From: Actinomycetota bacterium
GTDB lineage: Bacteria > Actinomycetota > Actinomycetes > S36-B12 > UBA10799
Length of the DNA stretch: 11,703 nt
Direction: 5' to 3'
Assembly: GCA_003452655.1 (NCBI GenBank)
Contig: DMNR01000107.1
Coordinates: 19,403 to 31,105 of the forward strand
Positions within the stretch are counted from its first letter, which is position 1; the number at the start of each line of letters is the position of its first letter. Below, piece after piece: positions 6,388-11,703 of the stretch. Both the position numbers and the translations under genes were made by a program. A model generated the notes under the pieces. The model saw only the letters and a list, made by a program, of their open reading frames with translations. It did not search any database and was not told the origin of the DNA.

Positions 6388-8337
6388 CTAACTGGTGAAG
6401 GCTTTCGCGTATGCCCAGGCAGGTGCCGTGGAACCACTGCAGTTCTCGGAGATGTACGTGGCGTTGTTGGGGCACGCCACATCACGTTGCAGTGCCCACC
6501 ACGAGATCTCTCCTAGGTTGTTCGCCTTGGCCCAAGCGGCAACCTTCTTTGCGTCGGCGACGGTGAATACCTCGTTGGCGACGTCGTTCTCACCGATCAT
6601 CGCAGTGATGCCAACCCGAGGGATCCGCTGAGCGAGCGTCGTTCCCGGGTAGAGGAACGCAATCTGGTTGGCAGTATTGGTGGCTGCATCGATAGCACTC
6701 TGACCCATGGTGTTGTTGGGTCCGCCGTAGTCCATTGCCATGACATTGACGAGGTCAACTCGACCGCCGCCGCTCACGGTGTCATTCAGGACACCGATCC
6801 CATCAGCCGTGAGTCCACTCGGCAGGACGGGGAGTGTGAAAGTCACGGTCAACGTCTTGCCGGATGCAGCAGCTTCCGCTTGCAGTGCGGCGATTGCTTG
6901 TCCTCGCCGAACGTTTGACGCGTGATCGGATTGAGCAGCACCCTCAATATCGAAGTCGATGCGGGTCAGGTTATAGCGATCAATCACCGACTTGTATGCA
7001 GCCTTGAGTGAAGCCGATGTTGAGCACTTGGCCGCCAGCTCGGTGCCCGCTGCCCCACCAAAACTGACCGCCACCTGGCCACCGATTGCCTGCAGGTCGC
7101 TGATCGTCTTGTTCATTGCGTCGATCTGGCTGCCTGTCGAGCTAGGTGATAGGGATGCGTATCCGCCCCATGCAGGTGAACAGTCGCCAGGCGAGGTGAT
7201 GAATGCGGCCGTGTACGAGGTGATTCCCGTCGCCGCCTTGGCGGCCATCAAGTCCGGCGTCGGCCAATTGGAAAGGTCGGCATAGGGTGCGACCTTGAAG
7301 TTCGCCGGAAGTGGCACCGGTGCAGGTGCCGTCGGCGTCGGTGTCGGCGTCGGCGTCGGCGTCGGCGTCGGTGTTACGGCACCGCCCCCAACTGCGCAGG
7401 TGCGCGCTCCGGCCGAGGTCGTCGCCGCGCAAGTAGTCGGCGCTGCCGGAACGGACGAGTAGTTGGCCGTCAGGCCGAACGTTGCTGTCGCGCCGGTGGC
7501 CAACGATCCGTTCCAGGCCTCATTCGACACGATCAGATGGGTCGGCGTCGACTGGCTGACCCCACTCCACACCGAACCAGGGTTGAGACTCCAGGGAACG
7601 TCAACCTTCCACGAACTGATTGCCGGACCGTTGTTCTTGACGGTCACGTTGTACGTTCCGCCACCACCCCATGTGCTCGAGGTGTACGACAGGCTGATGC
7701 CCGCCGTCGGTGCTGGGGTCGGAGTTGGGGTTGGCGTCGGAGTTGGTGTCGGCGTCGGAGTTGGTGTCGGCGTCGGTGTCGGCGTTGGCGTTGGCGTCGG
7801 CGTCGGTGTCGGCGTCGGTGTTGGCGTTGGGGTTGGTGTCGGCGTCGGAGTGACACCTGGAATCGAACAGGTCGTTCCTGCGACGACACATCCAGTCGGG
7901 GTCAACGAAGCCCCGGACGTTCGGGCGGCATTGAGGCCGAACGTTGCCGACGCGCCAGGTGCAAGCGTGCGGGCCCAGGAGGGAGCGGTGGTGCGGAATC
8001 CCACCGGATTGTTCGGAATTGCTGACTTTGCGCCGTTCCACAAGTCCGTGACTTTGTTCGAAGTGAACACATCAATCGTCCATGGGTTGAGCGTCGCAGA
8101 AGTGCGATTGGTGATCGTCGCAGTCGCTTGGAAACCAGAACCCCAATCGTTGTCGACTCGCCACTGCAGCTCGACGCCGGAGTTCACAACTGCATCGGCC
8201 GGCGCACCGATGAGAGCAACACCAAGCATGCCAACGGCCGCTGCCACACCAACCGCCATCGCGGGACCGCGACGCAGGGAACGGATGCGGGATCGCCGGA
8301 ACGACCGGATATTCGATCCTTGCTCGTGGATGCTCAT
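6388..8337 (-). CDS. Secreted GH18 chitinase with two CBM2-like modules and Pro-Thr linkers
   Basis: This is an extracellular enzyme of 649 residues. A long Arg-rich N-terminus (R11-R23) leads to a hydrophobic stretch at 27-45 and a likely cleavage near APADA (45-49). Residues about 52-160 form a CBM2-like carbohydrate-binding module, followed by a Pro-Thr linker of about 45 residues (163-209), a second CBM2-like module (about 213-320), a shorter Pro-Thr linker (about 326-343) and a GH18 catalytic domain (345-649). The GH18 signature IDFDIE (460-465) contains the catalytic acid E465 and the assisting D463; MDYGG (535-539) carries the Tyr that supports the substrate-assisted mechanism. It should hydrolyse beta-1,4 bonds in chitin outside the cell. 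AGGAGAAGG (8346-8338) directly precedes the ATG, a strong ribosome site. The cellulose-type modules may bind chitin or mixed fungal and arthropod walls. Cotranscription with the P450 downstream cannot be excluded. Confidence 0.94.
   Translation of the reverse strand: MSIHEQGSNIRSFRRSRIRSLRRGPAMAVGVAAAVGMLGVALIGAPADAVVNSGVELQWRVDNDWGSGFQATATITNRTSATLNPWTIDVFTSNKVTDLWNGAKSAIPNNPVGFRTTAPSWARTLAPGASATFGLNAARTSGASLTPTGCVVAGTTCSIPGVTPTPTPTPTPTPTPTPTPTPTPTPTPTPTPTPTPTPTPTPTPTPTPAPTAGISLSYTSSTWGGGGTYNVTVKNNGPAISSWKVDVPWSLNPGSVWSGVSQSTPTHLIVSNEAWNGSLATGATATFGLTANYSSVPAAPTTCAATTSAGARTCAVGGGAVTPTPTPTPTPTPTPTAPAPVPLPANFKVAPYADLSNWPTPDLMAAKAATGITSYTAAFITSPGDCSPAWGGYASLSPSSTGSQIDAMNKTISDLQAIGGQVAVSFGGAAGTELAAKCSTSASLKAAYKSVIDRYNLTRIDFDIEGAAQSDHASNVRRGQAIAALQAEAAASGKTLTVTFTLPVLPSGLTADGIGVLNDTVSGGGRVDLVNVMAMDYGGPNNTMGQSAIDAATNTANQIAFLYPGTTLAQRIPRVGITAMIGENDVANEVFTVADAKKVAAWAKANNLGEISWWALQRDVACPNNATYISENCSGSTAPAWAYAKAFTS
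7331..7374 (-). repeat. Short hexanucleotide tandem repeat (second Pro-Thr linker)
   Basis: About seven near-perfect six-base units, read GTCGGC/GTCGGT on the plus strand, encode the Pro-Thr linker between the second CBM2-like module and the catalytic domain. The units are more uniform than in the longer linker repeat. Confidence 0.85.
7715..7850 (-). repeat. Hexanucleotide tandem repeat (first Pro-Thr linker)
   Basis: About 22 units of the type GTYGGN on the plus strand encode the Pro-Thr dipeptides of the linker between the two CBM2-like modules. Units vary mainly at third codon positions (GTCGGC, GTTGGT, GTCGGA, GTTGGG). Because each unit is six bases, gain or loss by slippage keeps the frame and only changes linker length. 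Confidence 0.9.
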
Positions 8338-8640
8338 CCTTCTCCTACCTAATGACCGCTTCGCCTCGTGACTGCCTCGCCAGCATGCCTCTTTGCATCG
8401 GCAATCGGAGAATCGCAGTTGAGAGTTCTCCTCAAAGATCCACCTAAAGTAGTGGTCCGTTCGGGATCGGTGAGGTACCTCTGGACATCCCGGGCCGCAC
8501 TTGGCAGCCAGATGTTCGGGTATCGCAACGACTCGGTATCCAAGATGGGCAACTACGTCCTGACCAGAACAACTAAGAACAAGTGCGCCAATGGACAGCG
8601 ATCACGGAGGCCGCGCACGAGCCAATGTCCCGTCAGAGCG
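8338..8640. other. 303-base gap without a convincing gene, upstream of the chitinase
   Basis: This gap separates the FHA-HTH gene stop from the chitinase start. It holds the chitinase ribosome site at its left end and presumably its promoter, but I found no clear -35/-10 pair. I see no inverted repeat of the TGGTCTAGACCA type expected for a DasR-like chitin regulator. A partial direct repeat on the minus strand, CTTTAGG then CTTTGAGG (about 8434-8455), is the nearest thing to a regulatory motif. A 67-codon minus-strand frame (8349-8552, TTG start, no ribosome site) ends 11 bases before the chitinase and is discussed as a finding. No terminator hairpin for the FHA gene was evident. Confidence 0.5.
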
Positions 8641-9180
8641 CTAGCCGACTCCGAGACTCGTGGCTAGGCGGGCGAGGTCAATTCGTCGTGGCGCAGAGGT
8701 TCGAGATGCCAGTTCTTCCACGGCCGCCGCGGCCTCGGCAACGGTCATATGCATCACAGACGCAATCTCACGATCAGTCGCGCCATTGGCCAACAGCGAC
8801 AGCAACTGACGGTCGGCGACGCTGAGGCGAAAGTTCCCAGCATTGATCTGCGCATCGAGATCGCCAAGCCGGTGCGCGGCGGTGCCAGTTCGGTCGGTGG
8901 TCAAGACAATCGCGCTCGACCCAATGTTGATCCGATCCCCTGGATTCAATTCCACGGGGTTGGCAATGCGAACACTGTTGACGTAGGTCCCGTTTGTCGA
9001 ACCGCGATCGACAACCTTCCAGACCCCGTCGATGCTAGTCATCAAAGCGTGAGATCGAGATGCGCGCGCATCACCGGTGAGCACGACGTCGTTTTCGAGG
9101 CCGCGCCCAATGGTCACCTGCGCGTCGGTCAAGCTGATTGTTCGTACCTGGCCATCGGTGACGACTTCAAGCAGTTCCAT
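8641..9180 (-). CDS. FHA domain protein with C-terminal LuxR-like helix-turn-helix
   Basis: This 179-residue fusion has residues about 1-100 as a forkhead-associated domain with all the classical phosphothreonine-binding positions: GR (25-26), SRSH (41-44) and STNGTYVN (61-68). Residues about 118-162 resemble a LuxR/GerE helix-turn-helix (LSVADRQLLSLLANGATDRE begins it), but the recognition helix is Ala-rich (VAEAAAAVEEL) and departs from the usual pattern. There is no membrane segment, so it is a cytosolic protein expected to read Ser/Thr kinase phosphorylation; DNA binding is less certain. I chose the ATG at 9180 because GGGGG lies four bases before it and the FHA fold begins at once. An ATG at 9273 or GTG at 9282 would add a 31-34 residue charged N-terminal tail, which in FHA regulators can carry a phospho-acceptor Thr. 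No kinase gene is in the window. Confidence 0.85.
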   Translation of the reverse strand: MELLEVVTDGQVRTISLTDAQVTIGRGLENDVVLTGDARASRSHALMTSIDGVWKVVDRGSTNGTYVNSVRIANPVELNPGDRINIGSSAIVLTTDRTGTAAHRLGDLDAQINAGNFRLSVADRQLLSLLANGATDREIASVMHMTVAEAAAAVEELASRTSAPRRIDLARLATSLGVG

Positions 9181-9334
9181 CGATCCCCCGTGCGTTGCAT
9201 GTTCAGCGCGCGGCGCGATCCGACGTTCCTCGGACAAGCGAGCGTCGCTACTCGTCGACACGAATTCTTGCATCGCGGGCACAGGTCCTATCCCCGCGCA
9301 ACGCCGTCATCTCACATCGTGAGCGTGCCCCTGG

Positions 9335-10207
9335 TCACTTTCCGGCGAAGTGGTCCTTGTGCTTCTCGATCCACTGCAGAACCGATTCCGCCTTTCGGCC
9401 AGTAACTCGTTCGAAGTCATCTGACACCAGTGCGGCGTCTCCGCGGCGCCACGCCCGGTAATGGCACAACACCTGCATCTCACAGGTTTCGCGATCGGGG
9501 AAGGCTCCAAACTTTATGACCATGTTGGCGAAGTCGTCGTCGGTCATGTCGTTGTATGGAATCTGCTTGCCTAAGACCTTGGAGAAGTCAGCGGCCACTT
9601 GGTACATATCCACTGCGGCCGGGCCGGTGAGCATCACGCTCTCACCGACGAACCCGCCGTCTGAAACAACCTGGGCGGTCGCGTCGGCGACATCTTGCAG
9701 GGCAACAAAACCGACCTTTCCATGCCCGCTAGTTCCCGCGATCATTCCGAACTGGATTGCCTTGTTGAGTCCGAGGAACGACGTCTCCATGACGGAGTTC
9801 GGACAGATAAGGGTCCACCGCAGTCCCGAGTCCTTTAGATGAGCGATCGACGCTGCGTGTAGTTGACTGAGGTGGTCTCCCCGGTGCTCCACCGCGCCGT
9901 GAAGTTTGAGTATTCGGACATCGGCACCGGTCGCGACGACAGCGTCAATCACGTTGATTTCGCGAGTCGCAATGTGCTCGTCCATCGGCGACACCAAGAA
10001 GACGTCAGTTACCCCGTCGACCGCGGCGGTCAAACTCGCTGGGTCATCCATGTCACCGCGTACAGCCTCCACGTTATCCGCGTGCACATCGAAGGCATCG
10101 AGGTTGCGAACCATCGCCTTCACCTCAACGTCGTCGCGGCCCGCGAGTGAATCGACCAAACCACGACCGAACATGCCGTTGCCGGTGGTAATCATCAGCT
10201 TCTTCAC
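9335..10207 (-). CDS. NmrA-like NAD(P)-binding protein (atypical short-chain dehydrogenase)
   Basis: This protein of 290 residues has an N-terminal Rossmann fold. The dinucleotide loop is TTGNGMFG (7-14), a variant of the TGxxGxxG motif of atypical SDR proteins. VRGDMDD (about 48-54) is the usual acidic turn that contacts the adenine, and a FLVSP strand (about 70-74) follows. There is no YxxxK catalytic pair in the expected place, so it fits NmrA-like or QorB-like proteins, which act as redox sensors or NAD(P)H-dependent quinone reductases. The substrate is unknown. The start is the GTG at 10207, supported by AGGAG five bases upstream; a longer frame to 10273 lacks such support. It is cytosolic. 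The gaps of more than 100 bases to the DUF2089 gene upstream and at least 50 bases to the FHA gene downstream suggest it has its own promoter. Confidence 0.87.
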   Translation of the reverse strand: MKKLMITTGNGMFGRGLVDSLAGRDDVEVKAMVRNLDAFDVHADNVEAVRGDMDDPASLTAAVDGVTDVFLVSPMDEHIATREINVIDAVVATGADVRILKLHGAVEHRGDHLSQLHAASIAHLKDSGLRWTLICPNSVMETSFLGLNKAIQFGMIAGTSGHGKVGFVALQDVADATAQVVSDGGFVGESVMLTGPAAVDMYQVAADFSKVLGKQIPYNDMTDDDFANMVIKFGAFPDRETCEMQVLCHYRAWRRGDAALVSDDFERVTGRKAESVLQWIEKHKDHFAGK

Positions 10208-10212
10208 GTGAA

Positions 10213-10217
10213 CTCCT
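10213..10217 (-). promoter_or_regulatory. Shine-Dalgarno site AGGAG deciding the NmrA-like start
   Basis: AGGAG on the minus strand lies five bases before the GTG at 10207. It favours this start over upstream in-frame codons that would add 22 residues before the Rossmann strand. Confidence 0.75.
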
Positions 10218-10312
10218 ACTGACCGCGAGATTCGGGCGTTGCTCACCCTGCCAGCTTCTAGATCCCCGAGCAATCCGGGAGGAGGATTCGCTGGGTAGAG
10301 GTCAAAGAGTTG

Positions 10313-10732
10313 TCAACCGGCGGAGCCTCCGAGCAATGCCGCCGCCTCATCCACGTCGATACGACCGGCTGCAAGATCTTCGAGAACTGCTGCCGTGACA
10401 GCTTCGTCTTGTGCGCTCGGTTCCTCGGTCACTACGTTCTCGACTGAGGCCGCAGACTCCTCACCCAAGCCCATCTTTGCGAGTAAGTCCGCCAAGCGTT
10501 GCCTAGCAGTTGGATAGGACACTCCTAGATGAGCCTGAACATCGCGCACGTTTCCCCGGCTACGCAGGAACACCTCAAGGACCTCTACGTCGCCAGCATC
10601 AAGGCTGCAATATCGACACTGGGCAAAGTGCCCTGACAGCTCGGTTCCGCAACTCGGGCACCCGACCCGCAGGGTGATCAGCTCGTCCGAGCAAACCGGA
10701 CACGTTGAGGGTGCTCTATACGTTCTGGTCAT
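10313..10732 (-). CDS. DUF2089-type zinc-ribbon and helix-turn-helix protein
   Basis: This is a 139-residue cytosolic protein. Residues 11-42 hold three Cys pairs, CPVC (11-14), CPSC (25-28) and CRYC (39-42), a zinc-ribbon arrangement. Residues about 48-90 form a helix-turn-helix in which GNVRDVQAHLGVSYPTARQR is the core. The C-terminus (about 115-135) is a short helical hairpin, LEDLAAGRIDVDEAAALL, of the kind found in DUF4097 and SHOCT-like proteins. The family is thought to regulate transcription, often beside DUF4097 genes. The ATG at 10732 overlaps the TGA of the upstream DUF4097 gene in ATGA, so the two are translated together. Longer in-frame starts would lie inside that gene. The partner protein or target promoter is unknown; autoregulation of the pair is plausible. 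Confidence 0.9.
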   Translation of the reverse strand: MTRTYRAPSTCPVCSDELITLRVGCPSCGTELSGHFAQCRYCSLDAGDVEVLEVFLRSRGNVRDVQAHLGVSYPTARQRLADLLAKMGLGEESAASVENVVTEEPSAQDEAVTAAVLEDLAAGRIDVDEAAALLGGSAG

Positions 10733-11493
10733 GACACGCGGACTTCTGCCGCGCCGAGCTTCGAGGTGACGGCGAGAGTCCCAGATCCGCCACCAACCGT
10801 CACGGTCTGTGCCACACCCTTCCGCGGCGCTTTGACTACCCCAGCGGCGGTGTGGATCTGAGCAGACCCGAGAGTGCTCTCGACCGTCACCACCACATCT
10901 GACCCGGGCAAGACGTTCACCCTGGCCGACCCGAGTTCGGATGTGACTGTGGAATGGCCAACGAACTGCCACTCAACTTCGGCGCTGCCGCTGGCAACAG
11001 ACAGATTCATGGGTCCTGCCCCACCGGTCAACTTGGCTGCACCCGCTTCGACCCCAACGGCGACCGGCGCACGCACCCCGCTTAGCTCCAACGACCCAGC
11101 CATGTTCAGCACCTCGAGCGGCAAGTCTGGATTCACTCGCACGCGAAGCAATGTGCCAGCACGCGTGCCAGCATCCACCCATTTCATGAAAGCGGACCGC
11201 GGGGCCTCCGCCGTGTATTCACCCTGACTCAAATCTGAGGTAATCAGGAGTTGGTCGCCAATCTGCTCGACTCGGTGGGGACCTTCGGCAACTGCCGTCG
11301 CAACTGTCGGATCGGCAAGGATCGTTAGTCTCACCGCGCTTCCGCGAACTGCTATTCGCTTCACCACTCTTGGTTCTTCCTCAGGCGGACCACCGGCCGC
11401 GGCCGCGCGCTCAGACATCAGGATTTGGGCCTCCTCAGGTGAGATCGTCCCTGAGGCCACGTCATTAAGAATGCTGCGGAGATCTGAAGTCAT
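10729..11493 (-). CDS. DUF4097-family beta-repeat protein
   Basis: This protein has 254 residues. Residues about 3-27 are a short helical hairpin (LRSILNDVASGTISPEEAQI), typical of the N-terminus of these proteins. An acidic, Gly/Pro-rich link (about 30-42) leads to a long all-beta domain with recurring units: SELGSARV (about 185-192), STLGSAQI (about 206-213) and SKLGAAEV (about 244-251). Earlier copies, GAAKL and GSAEV, are looser. This fits the DUF4097 putative adhesin/beta-helix fold. No signal peptide or membrane segment is visible, so it is probably cytosolic. Members are linked to envelope stress in Firmicutes, but the molecular role is not settled. The start at 11493 is preferred to the GTG at 11541 because a promoter-like pair lies between them and the family motif begins here. 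It overlaps the DUF2089 gene by four bases. Confidence 0.88.
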   Translation of the reverse strand: MTSDLRSILNDVASGTISPEEAQILMSERAAAAGGPPEEEPRVVKRIAVRGSAVRLTILADPTVATAVAEGPHRVEQIGDQLLITSDLSQGEYTAEAPRSAFMKWVDAGTRAGTLLRVRVNPDLPLEVLNMAGSLELSGVRAPVAVGVEAGAAKLTGGAGPMNLSVASGSAEVEWQFVGHSTVTSELGSARVNVLPGSDVVVTVESTLGSAQIHTAAGVVKAPRKGVAQTVTVGGGSGTLAVTSKLGAAEVRVS

Positions 11494-11499
11494 GCCAAA

Positions 11500-11528
11500 A
11501 TGGTAAGCCGGAATTGCTATTAGTGCAA
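11500..11528 (-). promoter_or_regulatory. Likely promoter of the DUF4097-DUF2089 operon (leaderless start)
   Basis: On the minus strand TTGCAC (11528-11523), a 17-base spacer and TACCAT (11505-11500) precede the ATG at 11493 by six bases. A start of transcription at or beside the ATG would give a leaderless mRNA, in keeping with the lack of any Shine-Dalgarno sequence. The -10 matches four of six consensus bases and the -35 three of six. Confidence 0.45.
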
Positions 11529-11558
11529 CTTCCGATTTCACTGTAGTAGATGAAGGCG

Positions 11559-11703
11559 CTATTCTTCCTCTTCGGCTTCCTCACCATGAGGGTGGTGCTT
11601 GATGTCCTCTTCGTGGCGGCGCTCGTCTTGGCTTTCGTCTTGTGGACCGTGGGGCATCTGCAACTCCTGACTGCTGAATGGGTGGGTCCCTGCATTCTCG
11701 GGC
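11559..11703 (-). CDS. C-terminal fragment of an unidentified protein with acidic, His-rich tail (cut by window edge)
   Basis: A minus-strand frame is open from the right edge to a TAG at 11561-11559, about 47 codons. It ends in a hydrophilic tail with many Glu, Asp, Gln and His; the last residues read HPHGEEAEEEE. It lies 65 bases before the DUF4097 start on the same strand. The tail could bind metal or be disordered. No family can be assigned from this part. The opposite strand carries a competing open frame (ATG at 11550) reading as hydrophobic Leu/Phe/Val, which is what the complement of Glu/Asp codons gives. I prefer the minus strand because all other genes use it, but the call is weak. 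Confidence 0.35.
   Translation of the reverse strand, partial: PENAGTHPFSSQELQMPHGPQDESQDERRHEEDIKHHPHGEEAEEEE

Noticed and set aside
7331..7850. Repeats that might suggest a CRISPR array
   Set aside because: The units are six bases long, contiguous without spacers and translate in frame as a Pro-Thr linker.
7463..8371. Plus-strand open frame of 302 codons with a long Val-Gly repeat
   Set aside because: It is the antisense reading of the chitinase Pro-Thr linker; the chitinase on the other strand has clear domains, motifs and a strong ribosome site.
8338..8480. DasR-type or CebR-type operator upstream of the chitinase
   Set aside because: I looked for TGGTCTAGACCA-like and TGGGAGCGCTCCCA-like palindromes and saw none.
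9181..9260. ECF sigma-factor promoter (GGAAC element) upstream of the FHA gene
   Set aside because: A GGAAC is present, but no matching -10 element occurs at the needed 16-17 base spacing.

Overview
The window (about 58-60 % GC by eye) looks like a chromosomal stretch from an actinobacterium (Actinomycetota). The reasons are the GC-rich third codon positions, frequent GTG/TTG starts, possibly leaderless promoters, a CBM2-type chitinase with long Pro-Thr linkers, and an Ada-AlkA fusion next to ogt, the arrangement known from Mycobacterium tuberculosis. I cannot name the genus. Every gene I can support lies on the minus strand, so transcription runs from the right edge to the left.

Layout in transcription order. 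(1) At the right edge is an open frame read as the acidic, His-rich tail of a cut-off gene. It is followed by a two-gene operon: a DUF4097-type beta-repeat protein, then a DUF2089-type zinc-ribbon/HTH protein, overlapping by ATGA. (2) A GTG-started NmrA-like NAD(P)-binding protein and an FHA-HTH fusion protein stand more loosely. (3) After about 300 bases without a convincing gene comes a secreted multidomain GH18 chitinase with two CBM2-like modules. (4) Close behind it are a cytochrome P450, a fused receiver-like/thioredoxin-reductase-like flavoprotein, an Ada-AlkA fusion and an O6-alkylguanine-DNA alkyltransferase. These last four are separated by 9 bases, 32 bases and a TGATG junction, so they probably share an mRNA. 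(5) On the left are a secreted protein of unknown function, a long perfect inverted repeat, and the first ten codons of another gene at the window edge.

The best-understood function is adaptive repair of DNA alkylation: the Ada-AlkA protein combines methyl sensing, transcription control and base excision, and Ogt directly reverses O6-alkylguanine. The less usual point is that a P450 and a flavoprotein lacking the CxxC redox pair precede these repair genes in what looks like one transcription unit. A link between oxidative metabolism or alkyl damage and repair is possible but is my inference. I see no clear mobile element, CRISPR array, rRNA or tRNA, and nothing I would confidently call a wholly new system.
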